Part shown: positions 48,577-58,404 of the stretch, piece by piece
Layout of the letters: every line of letters starts with the position of its first letter
How positions within the stretch are numbered: position 1 is the first letter of the stretch
Assembly: GCF_023218075.1 (NCBI RefSeq)
Contig: NZ_JALPTB010000032.1
Location: 1 to 64,000, forward strand
Source of the DNA: Rhodococcus sp. HM1
Lineage (GTDB): Bacteria; Actinomycetota; Actinomycetes; Mycobacteriales; Mycobacteriaceae
Direction of reading: 5' to 3'
Length of the DNA: 64,000 nucleotides
Notes under the pieces: generated by a model
The model's input: only the letters and a program-made list of their open reading frames with translations
The model's database searches: none
Told to the model about the DNA's origin: nothing
Position numbers and translations under genes: made by a program

Positions 48577-50300
48577 CGGGAGAATCCTGTGGTCGAGGCG
48601 AGTCGGCGTCCGGTGAGATAGCCGAAGGTCATGGCGGGGCCGAGGTTGATTCCGCCGGAGGGGTAGTGACCGCCCATCACGCTCGCCTGGTCCACCCCCA
48701 CGGCGAAGAGACCGTCGATCGGCTCGTCGCCGGAGTCGAGCACGCGGGACTGCGCGTCGGTGACGAGCCCTGCGAACGTGCCGAAGCTGCCGGGGACCAC
48801 CTTCACCGCGTAGAACGGGCACTTCTCGAGCGGCGCGAGCGATGGATTGGGCCACGGGTTGCCGACATCCCCCGACCGGACGTTGAACGGGGTCGATCCG
48901 CGGCCGAACTCGGGATCTGTCCCGGCCCGGGCGTTCTCGTTGAACACGGCGACGGTCTTGTCGAGTCCGTCCGGGTCGACACCGATCTTCGCGGCGAGTT
49001 CCCGGAGGGTGGCGGCGCGGGTGAGGTACCCGGACCGCAGGTACGGCCAGGTGGGGATCGGAAACGGCTTGGCCATCCCCAGCGGGTAGTACTTCATGTA
49101 TCGCGCGTCGGCGATCAGCCATGAGCACACCTCGTCACCGTCCGGGACCTGCTCGATCATGGCGAGCGTGTAGTCGTGGTACCCGAGCGCCTCGTTGACG
49201 AACCGGCGGCCGTCGGCCAGCACACCGATGGCGCCCGGCTTGGCGCGGTCCATGATGTGCGGGAAGACACCCTGCTTGCCGTTGCGGTATCGGATCAGGG
49301 AGACGGGGCAGTACGCGACGGGCGACGCGAGCGTTCGGTCCAGGCGCCCACCGACCGATTCACCCAGCGAGATCCCGTCACCGGTGGTGGTCGGCGGGGT
49401 GAGGGTCCAGTGCTCGCGTCCGGTGGGTGTGCGCGGGAACAGTTCCCTGCGCCGATCGAGGTCGTGGGTGAATCCGCCGGTCGCGAGGACGACACCCCGA
49501 CGGGCCGTGACGGTGTACTGCCCGCCGGGACCGGTAAGGCGGACTCCGGTCACCCGGCCGTCGTCGGTGGTGAGCGCGGTGGCCGCGGTGGACACCCGGA
49601 ACTCGACCCCGGCGTCGAGCGCCGAGCGCAACAGGCGACCGACGAGCGCGGTGCCGTTGACCAGTTGCTGACCGCGACGCTTGGTGACGAGGTCGAACAT
49701 GTGCGTGGTGACACGACGCGCGCAGTGCGCGAATGCCTTCGCCGAACGCGTCGAGTGCAGGAAGGCCTGCAGGTCGGGGCCGGCCATGATCCCCATGCCG
49801 AGGAACGAGGTCTCGTACAGCTGCCGACGCAGCAGCGCCGCGACGTCGGGGCCGAGTGTGCGCAGGCTCACCGGTTTCGGCGCGACGGAACGGTGCCCGG
49901 TGCCGGCACCGGGGGTGTCGCCGTGGATGTCGGCGATGCCGGCGCCGGGCACGAACTGCAGGGTCGTGCGCGTCTCGAAGAACTCGACCATCTCCGGGGC
50001 GCCGTCGAGCAGCGCGTCGACCTTGGCGGCGTCGAAGTTGTCGCGCAGCCGGTGTTCGAGATAGGTGCGCGGCAGGGCACGGTCCTCGTGGACGCCGTCG
50101 GCATGCGCGAACAGGTTGCGCGGTGTCCACATCCAGCCGCCGGACCATGCGGTGGCGCCGCCACACACGGCGGCCTTCTCCACCACCAGGACCGACGCGC
50201 CGCCGTGCGCGGCCGTGACGGCGGTGGACAGCCCGCCGGCGCCGGACCCGACGACCACTACGTCGAAGGTGTTCCCGTCGGTGGAAGGTTCGGGGGTCAT
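48573..50300 (-). CDS. FAD-dependent dehydrogenase of the fumarate reductase/ketosteroid dehydrogenase family
   Basis: The 575-residue flavoprotein has the FAD motif DVVVVGSGAGGLSTAVTAAH, CGGATAWSGGWMWTP, VVLATGGFTHDLDRRRELFP and the C-terminal HYPSGGINLGPAMTFGYLTG. The family includes 3-ketosteroid 1-dehydrogenases and ring desaturases as well as fumarate reductases. In this operon it may introduce a double bond into a cyclohexane-type ring or run the reverse reaction. It is coupled by ATGA to both neighbours. Confidence 0.88.
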   Translation of the reverse strand: MTPEPSTDGNTFDVVVVGSGAGGLSTAVTAAHGGASVLVVEKAAVCGGATAWSGGWMWTPRNLFAHADGVHEDRALPRTYLEHRLRDNFDAAKVDALLDGAPEMVEFFETRTTLQFVPGAGIADIHGDTPGAGTGHRSVAPKPVSLRTLGPDVAALLRRQLYETSFLGMGIMAGPDLQAFLHSTRSAKAFAHCARRVTTHMFDLVTKRRGQQLVNGTALVGRLLRSALDAGVEFRVSTAATALTTDDGRVTGVRLTGPGGQYTVTARRGVVLATGGFTHDLDRRRELFPRTPTGREHWTLTPPTTTGDGISLGESVGGRLDRTLASPVAYCPVSLIRYRNGKQGVFPHIMDRAKPGAIGVLADGRRFVNEALGYHDYTLAMIEQVPDGDEVCSWLIADARYMKYYPLGMAKPFPIPTWPYLRSGYLTRAATLRELAAKIGVDPDGLDKTVAVFNENARAGTDPEFGRGSTPFNVRSGDVGNPWPNPSLAPLEKCPFYAVKVVPGSFGTFAGLVTDAQSRVLDSGDEPIDGLFAVGVDQASVMGGHYPSGGINLGPAMTFGYLTGRRLASTTGFSR

Positions 50301-51385
50301 CGGTTCTCCTCGGTTGTGGACACGAGTGCGGGGGCCGGCGCGACCGGCCGGCCGGTGCGGGCGGATTCGTAGACGGCTTCGATCACGGCGAGCGATGTGC
50401 GGGCGTCGCGGCCGGTGACGGCGGGTGGGCGGCCGGTGCGGACGGCCTCGGCGAAGTCCTGCACCTGCAGGGTGTGGAAGTCGGTGAGGCCGGCGTTGAC
50501 GTCCTCGACGTCGAGGTTGGCGTGGGTGGCGCTGTCGTAGGGGGTGTTCAGCACGAGTTCGCCGGGCAGCGTCCACAATTCGTTCACGCCTTCGCGACCC
50601 TCGGGGAATTCCAGCACGCTCGCGACGGCTCCGGTCGCCCCGATGACGGTGACGCGGTTGCCGAGGTTGTGGTTGACGCCGGTGGTGGCGGTGATCGTGG
50701 CGGTGCCTCCGGACGCGAATGTGACCACCGCCGAGGCGGTGTCCTCGGTTTCGATGTGGTCGCCGTGGAAGCGGGTGCCGATGCTGCCGGCCACCGAGAC
50801 GGGTTCGCCCATGAACCACTGCAGCATGTCGATCTGGTGCACGGCCTGCGTCATGAGCACGCCACCGCCGTCGGTGTCCCACCGACCCCGCCAGGTATCG
50901 GCCGAGTAGTAGCTCGACGGACGGTGCAGCAGCACCGACACCTCTCCGAGCACCGGGACGCCGAGCCGGCCGTCGTCGATCGCAGCCTTGATGCGCCGGG
51001 CAGCGGGCCAGAAGCGCCGTTGGAACAATACCCCGAACGTGATGCCGGCGCGGTCCGCGGCGGCGATCATGCGGTCCGCAGCGGCCACGTCCACCGCGAT
51101 CGGCTTCTCGCACAGCACATGGATGCCGGCCGCGGCCGCGGCGACGACGATCTGCTCGTGCACGGGATGCGGGGTGCACACGGTGCAGGCGTCGAGGCCG
51201 AGCGCGAACAACCTCTCCACCGAGCCGACGGCGTGGGCGATGCCGTGCCGCCGCGCGAACGCGGTGGCCCGATCCGGGTCGGCGTCGGCGCAACCCACCA
51301 CCTCGACGCCGGGACTCTGCTGCAGGGCCCGGGCATGGTTACCGGCGATACGTCCGCATCCGACGATGCCTGTACGCAGCGACAT
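50297..51385 (-). CDS. Gfo/Idh/MocA-family oxidoreductase
   Basis: The 362-residue protein has the N-terminal Rossmann motif RTGIVGCGRIAGNHARAL, the conserved CTPHPVHEQI and the catalytic-lysine motif HVLCEKPIAVD. The C-terminal alpha/beta domain holds GRWDTDGGGVLMTQAVHQID with the conserved aspartate and histidine. Members oxidise inositols, sugars and cyclic polyols. It overlaps the downstream gene as ATGA and the upstream stop by one base (TGATG). It likely oxidises a ring hydroxyl of the operon's substrate. Confidence 0.9.
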   Translation of the reverse strand: MSLRTGIVGCGRIAGNHARALQQSPGVEVVGCADADPDRATAFARRHGIAHAVGSVERLFALGLDACTVCTPHPVHEQIVVAAAAAGIHVLCEKPIAVDVAAADRMIAAADRAGITFGVLFQRRFWPAARRIKAAIDDGRLGVPVLGEVSVLLHRPSSYYSADTWRGRWDTDGGGVLMTQAVHQIDMLQWFMGEPVSVAGSIGTRFHGDHIETEDTASAVVTFASGGTATITATTGVNHNLGNRVTVIGATGAVASVLEFPEGREGVNELWTLPGELVLNTPYDSATHANLDVEDVNAGLTDFHTLQVQDFAEAVRTGRPPAVTGRDARTSLAVIEAVYESARTGRPVAPAPALVSTTEENR

Positions 51386-52230
51386 CAGAAGTGCTCCTCT
51401 CGTTCGACATCGCGTGCGGCGCTCTCGCCGCGATCGAGGTCGTCGAGCGCCGCGACGTCGGCGGGTTCGAGCCGCACGTGGGCTGCGGCGAGGTTCTCCG
51501 CCTGTCGCTGCGGGTTCGCTGAGCGGGCGATGGGAACCACGTCGTGCGCGCGGTGCCACGCGAGGATCACCTGGGCTGCCGTGATGCCGAGGCGGTCGGC
51601 GATCGCGGTGACGACCGGCGAGCGCAGCGTCTCACCCCGCCCGAGTGGGCTCCACGACTGGGTGAACACGCCGAGTTCGTTGTCGGCGCGGCGCACCGGA
51701 ACCCGGGCGAGTGTCGGGTCCATTTGAATCTGATTGACCGCGGGCGCTTCACCGGTTTCGGAAACGACCCGGCGCAGGTGGTGTTCGAGGAAGTTGGACA
51801 CGCCCGCGTACCGGACGAGACCCGCGTCGCGGCACTCGAGGATCCCTTCGAAGGCGGCAACATAGCGGTCGAGGCGCGGCAACGGCCAGTGGATGAGGAA
51901 CAGGTCGAGGTAGTCGAGACCCAACCGCTCGAGGCTGCGTTCGACGGCGCCGCGGATGTCGCCCGAAACATGGTCACTGCCACGTAGTTTCGTGGTGACG
52001 AACAGCTCGTCACGGGCCACACCGCACGTGGTGAGGGCCGTACCGACGGCGTCCTCGTTGTCGTAGATCGTGGCGGTGTCGATCAGTCGGTAGCCGGCTT
52101 CGATGCCGGCGAGCACGGCGGCGGTCGCATCCGGCCCGACCAGCGGCCAGGTACCCAGGCCGACCGGTGGCAGTGCATCGCGCACGTCGGTGCCGTAGGT
52201 CTTTGCGGCTGTGCCGATTTCGGGTTTCAT
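51385..52230 (-). CDS. Aldo/keto reductase
   Basis: The 281-residue enzyme is an NADPH-dependent carbonyl reductase of the AKR superfamily. The catalytic tetrad is visible: Asp and Tyr in RLIDTATIYDNED, Lys in VTTKLRGSD and His in LFLIHWPLP. The NADPH-binding end has VPIARSANPQRQAENL. It could reduce a ring ketone or an aldehyde product in the pathway. It is coupled by ATGA to the Old Yellow Enzyme gene. Confidence 0.92.
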   Translation of the reverse strand: MKPEIGTAAKTYGTDVRDALPPVGLGTWPLVGPDATAAVLAGIEAGYRLIDTATIYDNEDAVGTALTTCGVARDELFVTTKLRGSDHVSGDIRGAVERSLERLGLDYLDLFLIHWPLPRLDRYVAAFEGILECRDAGLVRYAGVSNFLEHHLRRVVSETGEAPAVNQIQMDPTLARVPVRRADNELGVFTQSWSPLGRGETLRSPVVTAIADRLGITAAQVILAWHRAHDVVPIARSANPQRQAENLAAAHVRLEPADVAALDDLDRGESAARDVEREEHF

Positions 52231-54176
52231 GCGAGGGCCTCGACTCGGGTACGTGCGGATGCGGTGATACGGGCGGTGACGTCGGCGGCGGTGACGATGG
52301 CGGCGTGGATGGATCCGCCGTCACCGCTCGCGTCGCCCACACTGTGGACGCCGAGGCGCGGGGCGAGCCGGCGCAGCGCGGTGAGCAGGTCGGTGCGGGG
52401 TTCGATGCCCTGGGAAACGAGCAGCTCACCCGGGGCGGACACCGTGGATTCGGTGCCGTTCGTGGAGATCACCACGTGGTCCGCCTCGACGCGGGTGACG
52501 ATCGACGACAGGTGGGCGGTGAAGTTCGCGGCCGCGGCCAGCCTCGGCAGCAGCACGATCTTGGCGCGCCGGCCGACATCGTGGGCGATGGTTTCCTGCG
52601 GGCCGATCATGACGACCTGCGTGCCCTTCTGCAGCAGGTCGTCGGCCACCGCCGCGGCTTCGCGGTCGGCACCGAAGATGGTGATCGACGCCGGTGCCGG
52701 ATCTCCGGAGGCGAGATAGTCGCGCACATCCCGCACGCGACGGGTCTCCAGACCGGGCACGTCCAGCGCGGGACCGCGGCCGCCGGTCGCGAGGACGATC
52801 GCGTCGAAGTCCTCGGCGGCCAGGGTGTCCGCCTCGACGCGGACACCGGTGTGGCACGTTACGTCCAGATCGGCGAGCTCGGCGAGATACCAGTCGACGA
52901 TGCGGCGGTACTCCGGGTACTCGTGCAGGGCCGAGGCCAGCGCGAAATCGCCTCCGAGCGTGTCACGTTCGTCGTAGAGATCCACGCGGTGTCCGGCGGT
53001 CGCGAGTTCCCGGGCCGCCGACAGGCCCGCGGGTCCACCTCCGATCACCGCAACGCGGACCGGGATGCCGGCGGCTTCGGTGGGCTGCTCGAGTTCACGA
53101 CCCACCCACGGGTTGACCGAGCACGGTACGGGCCCGGCGGCCAGGCTGTCGATGCAGTAGTTGCAGGCGATGCACGGTCGGTACCGGCTGCCGGCGAGTG
53201 CACGGTTCGGGAACTCGGGGTCGGCGTGCAGGGTGCGGGCCATGCTCACGAAATCGGCCTGACCCGAGGCGATGATGTGTTCTGCGGCCTCGGGGGTGCT
53301 GATGCGGCCGGCGACGCCGACCGGGATGTCGAAATCGCGCGTGTACGGCGCGGCGTGGGGCGCCAGGAGGCCGCGAGGCCATTCGCCCGGCTGGATGATC
53401 CACTGGCCCGCTTCGTAATTGCCCGCCGACACGTCGAGGAAGTCGAGGCGGTGGGTGTCGATCGCGTCGATGCGCTCGCGGGTGGACCGCGCGTCGAGGC
53501 CGCCGTCGACGCCTTCGAATGCGGAGAAGCGCAGCCCCAGGGCCACCCCCGGAGCCATCGCCCGCACGGCGTCGATGACGCGGTTGACGAACAAGGTGGG
53601 CTCGGCCCACTTGTCGTTCCTCTTGTTGTAGGCGGGCGAGAGGAACTGGTGGATGAGATAGCCGTGTCCACCGTGCAGCGAAATCACGTCGACACCGGCC
53701 TTTTCGCACCGCGCCGCGGCTTCACCGAAGCATTCGATGATGTGCTCGATGTCGGCGTCGTCGAGTTGTTCGGGCATCTCGCCGCCCACCACCGTGCACG
53801 GGATCGGCGTCGGCGCGACGGGCACGAATCCGCTGACCGCGCCCTGTGCGGTGCGGCCGCCGTGGTTGAGTTCGACCCCGGCGAGTGCACCGTGGGCGTG
53901 CAGGGCGTCGGCCATCCGTGCGATGCCGGGGATGCGGTCGTCCTCGTCGACACCCATCTGCCGGATGCGTCCCTTGCCGTCGGCGCGCACGTAGCTGGCT
54001 TCGGTGAACACCAGTGCCGCTCCCCCGGCGGCGCGGCGTTCGAGGTAGGCGATGTAGTCGTCGGTCATGGTGCCGTCGGGGGCGCAGTAGTTGCGTTCCA
54101 TCGGTGCCGACACGAAGCGGTTGCGTAGCCGGACCGGCCCGAGGTCGAGGGGCCGGGCGAAGGCGGGGGTGGTCAT
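52227..54176 (-). CDS. Old Yellow Enzyme family reductase with FeS and FAD domains (2,4-dienoyl-CoA reductase type)
   Basis: The 649-residue protein has three parts. The N-terminal FMN TIM barrel carries LRNRFVSAPMERNYCAPDG and VDVISLHGGHGYLIHQFLSP. A 4Fe-4S motif reads CIACNYCIDSLAAGPVPC. The C-terminal FAD/NAD domain has RVAVIGGGPAGLSAARELA. The family reduces activated double bonds or demethylates; examples are 2,4-dienoyl-CoA reductase, trimethylamine dehydrogenase and bile-acid BaiCD/BaiH-type enzymes. Here it is a candidate enoate reductase for a cyclic unsaturated intermediate. It is coupled by ATGA to the AroE paralogue. Confidence 0.9.
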   Translation of the reverse strand: MTTPAFARPLDLGPVRLRNRFVSAPMERNYCAPDGTMTDDYIAYLERRAAGGAALVFTEASYVRADGKGRIRQMGVDEDDRIPGIARMADALHAHGALAGVELNHGGRTAQGAVSGFVPVAPTPIPCTVVGGEMPEQLDDADIEHIIECFGEAAARCEKAGVDVISLHGGHGYLIHQFLSPAYNKRNDKWAEPTLFVNRVIDAVRAMAPGVALGLRFSAFEGVDGGLDARSTRERIDAIDTHRLDFLDVSAGNYEAGQWIIQPGEWPRGLLAPHAAPYTRDFDIPVGVAGRISTPEAAEHIIASGQADFVSMARTLHADPEFPNRALAGSRYRPCIACNYCIDSLAAGPVPCSVNPWVGRELEQPTEAAGIPVRVAVIGGGPAGLSAARELATAGHRVDLYDERDTLGGDFALASALHEYPEYRRIVDWYLAELADLDVTCHTGVRVEADTLAAEDFDAIVLATGGRGPALDVPGLETRRVRDVRDYLASGDPAPASITIFGADREAAAVADDLLQKGTQVVMIGPQETIAHDVGRRAKIVLLPRLAAAANFTAHLSSIVTRVEADHVVISTNGTESTVSAPGELLVSQGIEPRTDLLTALRRLAPRLGVHSVGDASGDGGSIHAAIVTAADVTARITASARTRVEALA

Positions 54177-55099
54177 CGCATCTCCTCGGTCGTCGGGGTT
54201 GCGGCCGAACCGGCCGAGGCGGCGGCGAGGTCTCGTTGTTCGATCAGGTCGCCGAGGTGGCGGCGCATACGGCCTGCGTCGGGGGTGACTCCGGTGAGCA
54301 GCGCGAACGTGTCGGCGGCCTGCGCCACGAGCATCTGCCCGCCGTCGAGTACCTCGCACCCGAGAGCTGTTGCAGCGGAGACGAGTTCGGTGCGCAGGGG
54401 CCGGTAGACGATGTCGGCGACCCACTGGCCGGACCGCAGTGCGGCGGTGTCGAAGGGCGTTCCGGGGTGTCCGGTCATACCGATCGGCGTCGCGTTCACC
54501 ACCCCGTGGCACGTCTGCAGCGCCGTGGCGACGTCCGCGGCCGCGACCGGCGTGACCGACGCCGCCGGGAACGCCGCGGCGACCCGGATGCAGACATCTG
54601 CGGCGCGGGCCGGGTCGACGTCCGAGATGCTCAGTTCGTTCACGCCCGCTGCGCCGAGCGCGTATGCGACGGCGGAGCCGGCCCCGCCCGCCCCCACGAG
54701 GAGCACCGAGTCCAGCGCGGCACCGGGAAGTCCCCGCTGCAGGGCCGCAAGGAACCCGCTGTGGTCGGTGTTGTGTCCGATCAGCCGGCCGTCGCGGACG
54801 ACGACGGTGTTGACGGCGCCGAGCAGCCGGGCGGTGTCGGACAGTTCGTCGAGGGCCGGGATGACGAGCTGCTTGCACGGGTGGGTGATGTTCAGCCCGG
54901 TGTAACCCTTGCGCACGGCGGCGCGGACGAACTCGGCGGTGTGCGCGACCGGCACGGTCCGCGTGTCGAGGTCGAGCAGGTCGTAACGGTAGCCGGTGAG
55001 CCCGAGTTCGGCGGCTTCGCGTTCGTGGAGTGCGGGTGAGAGCGATGAGGCGATACCGGCACCGACGAGTCCGATGCGGTGCGCAGCAGTGGTGGACAC
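54173..55099 (-). CDS. Second shikimate/quinate dehydrogenase-like protein (catabolic context)
   Basis: The 308-residue protein has the AroE fold: LVGAGIASSLSPALHEREAA in place of the biosynthetic SKSP loop, the catalytic lysine in TGLNITHPCK, NTVVVRDG, the catalytic aspartate in IGHNTDHSGF and the NAD(P) turn VLLVGAGGAGSAVAYALG. SxS in the substrate loop and the sequence after the turn (ISDVDPARA) point to an NAD-linked, QsuD-like quinate/shikimate dehydrogenase. GTG 55099 follows GGAGGA; an upstream ATG would add five residues. It heads the block of coupled enzymes behind the transporter. Confidence 0.88.
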   Translation of the reverse strand: MSTTAAHRIGLVGAGIASSLSPALHEREAAELGLTGYRYDLLDLDTRTVPVAHTAEFVRAAVRKGYTGLNITHPCKQLVIPALDELSDTARLLGAVNTVVVRDGRLIGHNTDHSGFLAALQRGLPGAALDSVLLVGAGGAGSAVAYALGAAGVNELSISDVDPARAADVCIRVAAAFPAASVTPVAAADVATALQTCHGVVNATPIGMTGHPGTPFDTAALRSGQWVADIVYRPLRTELVSAATALGCEVLDGGQMLVAQAADTFALLTGVTPDAGRMRRHLGDLIEQRDLAAASAGSAATPTTEEMR

Positions 55100-55161
55100 G
55101 ATGTGCTCCTCCATGGGGTGTGCCTCGGTGCCCGGATCGAGCACCGAGGCGGATCGGTCGG

Positions 55162-56526
55162 TCAGGCGTCGGTGCGAACGAGGCTGTTTGCCGCGACCGC
55201 CGGTACCGGGCGCTTCGGTTCTCCGAGTTCCTCGGTGGGCGTGCGATACGTCTCGGGTCCGGTCAGTGCCGCGGCCGCGGCGAGCACCGCGAAGCCCATG
55301 CACATCGACGCGACCGGGACCCAGTTCGCGGCGTCGCCGGCCGACAGGATCTGGGCGACGGCCGGGGTGAAGCCCGCTACGAGCAGTCCGAGCATGAGGC
55401 TCACCGCCATGCCCGTGTAGCGGACCCTGGCCGGGAACTGCTCGGGGAAGTACGCGGGGTAGATGCCGTTGGGCATCGCGTAGAAGAAGCCGATGAGAAC
55501 GATTCCGCTGGCGAACACCATTGCCGTGCTTCCGGTTCCGATCGCGTGGAAGAAGGCGAAGACCATGGCGCCCGAACCGAGGGCACCGAACACGAATACC
55601 GGCTTGCGGCCGATGCGGTCGGCGAGGATGCCGAAGAGCGGCTGGGTGAGTACGGCGACGAAGTTGGCAGCGGCGATCGCCCACAGGATCGTCGAGCGTT
55701 CCATGTCCTGGACGCCCACGGCGTAGGCGAGGGCGAAGACGTTGACGATGGTGTTGATCATCGCGAACGTGGCGCTGAGGGCGATACGGATCACCGCGCG
55801 CCAGTGGGAGCGGAACGTTTCCACGACCGGCAACGCCGCCGTGTCCCCGCTCTCCTGAATCTCCTCGAAGACTTCGGGTTCGTCGAGCTTGCGGCGCAAC
55901 CACATTGCCACGACGGTGACGACGATGCTGAGCCAGAACGGTACCCGCCAGCCCCACGAGTAGAGGGCGTCGTCGGGCAGCGAGGCCACGGGGATGAAGA
56001 CGAGGCTCGAGATGACGATGCCGAACATGATGCCGCTCATCGTGAACGAGGTGAAGAATGCCCGGCGACGCGCGGGGGCGTGTTCGAGGGTGAGCGACGA
56101 CGACCCCGGTGATTCACCGCCGGCGGACAGGCCCTGGAGCAACCGGAGCAGCACCAGGATCACGGGTGCGGCCATGCCGATCTGGTCGTAGGTGGGCAGA
56201 CAGCCGATGACGAAGGTCGAGATGCCCATCGTGAGCAGGCACGCCAGGAGGGCGTTTCGGCGGCCGAACTTGTCGCCCCAGTGTCCCCACAGCACCGCGC
56301 CGAGGGGGCGGGCGACGTAGGCGACGCCGAGGGTGCTGATCGACAGCAGGGTTGCGGTCGCGCCGCCACCGGGGAAGAAGATGTGCCCGAAGACCAGGGC
56401 CGCGGCGGAGCCGTAGATGAAGAAGTCGTAGTACTCGAGGGTGCTGCCCAGGAAGCCGGAGATGGCGGCCCTGCGGGCGTTGGCAGCGCGGTGCCCGTCG
56501 CGATCCGATGTGTGACTGTTCGTCAT
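55162..56526 (-). CDS. MHS-family proton symporter (shikimate/aromatic acid transporter-like)
   Basis: The 454-residue protein has twelve predicted spans and the metabolite:H+ symporter hallmarks: [20 protein letters not shown] at the first span, [20 protein letters not shown] and [20 protein letters not shown]. Known relatives carry shikimate, proline/betaine, citrate or aromatic acids. ATG 56526 follows AAAGGAAACCC. As the first gene of the operon, preceded by a LysR-type box, it probably imports the hydroaromatic substrate. Confidence 0.92.
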   Translation of the reverse strand: MTNSHTSDRDGHRAANARRAAISGFLGSTLEYYDFFIYGSAAALVFGHIFFPGGGATATLLSISTLGVAYVARPLGAVLWGHWGDKFGRRNALLACLLTMGISTFVIGCLPTYDQIGMAAPVILVLLRLLQGLSAGGESPGSSSLTLEHAPARRRAFFTSFTMSGIMFGIVISSLVFIPVASLPDDALYSWGWRVPFWLSIVVTVVAMWLRRKLDEPEVFEEIQESGDTAALPVVETFRSHWRAVIRIALSATFAMINTIVNVFALAYAVGVQDMERSTILWAIAAANFVAVLTQPLFGILADRIGRKPVFVFGALGSGAMVFAFFHAIGTGSTAMVFASGIVLIGFFYAMPNGIYPAYFPEQFPARVRYTGMAVSLMLGLLVAGFTPAVAQILSAGDAANWVPVASMCMGFAVLAAAAALTGPETYRTPTEELGEPKRPVPAVAANSLVRTDA

Positions 56527-56648
56527 GGGTTTCCTTTCGTCCCAGAATCCGACGAACACGGAGGGCCGATCCGCTGAGACGGCCCTCACACTCGCCGGGA
56601 CGAACCGAGACTGTCACGCAAGACTATGTGGCGTCCAATACCGAAAAA

Positions 56649-56663
56649 GTCTTTGAAAAAGAC
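56649..56663. promoter_or_regulatory. LysR-type box upstream of the hydroaromatic operon
   Basis: GTCTTTGAAAAAGAC is a perfect six-base inverted repeat with T-N11-A spacing. It lies in the 147-base gap between the LysR gene and the transporter gene. This is the expected form and place of a LysR-type activator site for the operon. Confidence 0.6.
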
Positions 56664-56673
56664 CGTTTGCATC

Positions 56674-57567
56674 TTAATCGGGGGTCGGGAGGATCTCCTC
56701 GGCAAGCCGGAGCGCGACCTCGAGCGCGGGCGACACCCGCTTGGGCGACCACCCGAGACCGTGCAGCATGTAGACCGGCTCGCCCGTCAGGGGCACGAAC
56801 ACCGTGCCCGGTGGGGCGATCGGCGCCATGCCCGAGGTCATGAGCGCGACGCCGACGCCGGTCGAGACGAGCAGCAGGATCATGTACGGATCGGTGATCT
56901 CCTGGACCACCCGCGGACGGAATCCGGCGTCGAGGCACGCCCGCATCGTGACCTCCTGCAGCGACGATCCCGCCGAGATCGGCGTGGTGATGAACCCGTC
57001 CTCGGCGAGATCGCGCAGCTCGATCGCGGTCTCGCCCGCCAGCGGGTGGTCGACCGGCAGCACCGCACCGAACGGCTCGCGCCGGATCAGCCGGGCACTG
57101 ACACCCGCCGATTGCACGGGCATGCCGACGAACGCGAGATCCAGTGCGCCACTTTCCAGTTGCGCGACTGCATCGCGGGTCATGATGCGGCCGACCAGGG
57201 TGAGTTCGATGTCGGGATATCGCTGCCGCAGCGCCCGGGTCAGCGGCGGGAGCGACAGGTGGTTGAGCACACCCGTGAATCCGATCTTGATGCGCCCGTA
57301 CACGCCTCCCGCGGACGCGCGGGTGGCCTGGCGTGCGGTCTCGACGCTCTCGAGAATGTGGTACGCGTGCGGCAGGAACGCATGACCACCCGCCGTGAGC
57401 GCCACACTGCGGGTGTTGCGTTCGAACAGCGGTACGCCGATGTCCTTCTCGAGCTTGCGCACGGTCTGGCTCAGCGGGGACTGCGCCATCTGCAACCGCG
57501 CGGCGGCCCGCCCGAAATGCAACTCTTCGGCGACGGCAACGAATGCCTGCACCCAACGGATCTCCAC
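56674..57567 (-). CDS. LysR-family transcriptional regulator
   Basis: The 297-residue protein has the N-terminal winged helix (VEIRWVQAFVAVAEELHFGR, AAARLQMAQSPLSQTVRKLE, FERNTRSVALTAGG) and the substrate-binding domain (GRIKIGFTGVLNHLSLPPL, ALDLAFVGMP, GVGVALMTSGMAPI). GTG 57567 follows GGAGAGGG. It is transcribed toward the catabolic operon and divergent from the SDR gene. The inducer is probably the pathway's hydroaromatic acid or product. Confidence 0.92.
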   Translation of the reverse strand: MEIRWVQAFVAVAEELHFGRAAARLQMAQSPLSQTVRKLEKDIGVPLFERNTRSVALTAGGHAFLPHAYHILESVETARQATRASAGGVYGRIKIGFTGVLNHLSLPPLTRALRQRYPDIELTLVGRIMTRDAVAQLESGALDLAFVGMPVQSAGVSARLIRREPFGAVLPVDHPLAGETAIELRDLAEDGFITTPISAGSSLQEVTMRACLDAGFRPRVVQEITDPYMILLLVSTGVGVALMTSGMAPIAPPGTVFVPLTGEPVYMLHGLGWSPKRVSPALEVALRLAEEILPTPD

Positions 57568-57611
57568 GGGACCCTCTCCTTCGGCGGGTTGACGGCCACG
57601 CCGCAGCCGTA

Positions 57612-57657
57612 TATTCATCTTGAATACAGTGCGAACCTTATTGTTTCGATATCGCAC
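57612..57657. promoter_or_regulatory. Divergent LysR/SDR promoter region with two inverted repeats
   Basis: TATTCATCTTGAATA (57612-57626) is a perfect six-base inverted repeat. GTGCGA (57629-57634) and TCGCAC (57652-57657) form a second one across 17 bases. They lie between the divergent LysR and SDR genes and are likely binding sites for autoregulation and activation. Confidence 0.5.
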
Positions 57658-57711
57658 ATAGATTGAGACTACTCCCACATACCCGATCCCCAGATACCCG
57701 AGGAGATATCC

Positions 57712-58404
57712 ATGTCCACATACCCATCGGGCGCCATCGCCCTCGTCACGGGCGGCGCCGGCGGCATCGGCGCGGCGTGCGCAAAACGCCTGGCCGACGC
57801 AGGCGTTCGCGTCGTCACCGCCGACCTCGCGCCCGGCGCCGACGAGCACCTCGACGTCACCGATCCGGAGGCGGTCGACCGGTTACGGTCGCGCGTGGGC
57901 CGCGTCGACATCCTCGTCAACAGCGCCGGGATCGTCGGCCCGTCGGCGCTACTCGTCGACACCGACCTCGCCGGCTGGCACCGCACCTTCCGCGTCAACG
58001 TCGACGGCACGTTCCTGATGTGCCGCGCGTTCGTGCCCGGGATGATCGACGCCGGCTGGGGCCGCGTCGTGAACCTTGCAAGCATCGCAGCCAAGGACGG
58101 AAACCCCTACCAGAGCGCCTATTCGGCTTCGAAGGCCGCCGTGATCGCCCTGACCAAGTCACTGGGCAAGGAGGTCGCGACGTCCGGCGTGCTCGCCAAC
58201 GCCGTCGCCCCCGCTGCGGTGGAGACCCCGATGAACGCGGACACCGATCCCGCGATCATCGCCCGATCGCAGAGCCTCACCCCTATGGGGCGGATGGGAC
58301 GGCCCGAGGAGATCGCCGAACTGGTCGCGTGGTTGTCGTCGGAGGCGCTGAGTTTCTCCACCGGTGCCGTGTACGACGCCAGCGGCGGGCGCGCGTCGTA
58401 CTGA
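57712..58404 (+). CDS. Short-chain dehydrogenase/reductase
   Basis: The 230-residue classical SDR has the cofactor motif ALVTGGAGGIGAACAKRLA, VDILVNSAGIVG, the catalytic serine in VVNLASIAAKDG and the YxxxK in SAYSASKAAVIALTK. Aspartate in VVTADLAPG after the second strand suggests NAD preference. ATG 57712 follows GAGGAGATATCC. Divergent from the LysR regulator, it probably oxidises a ring hydroxyl in the same pathway. Confidence 0.92.
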   Translation: MSTYPSGAIALVTGGAGGIGAACAKRLADAGVRVVTADLAPGADEHLDVTDPEAVDRLRSRVGRVDILVNSAGIVGPSALLVDTDLAGWHRTFRVNVDGTFLMCRAFVPGMIDAGWGRVVNLASIAAKDGNPYQSAYSASKAAVIALTKSLGKEVATSGVLANAVAPAAVETPMNADTDPAIIARSQSLTPMGRMGRPEEIAELVAWLSSEALSFSTGAVYDASGGRASY

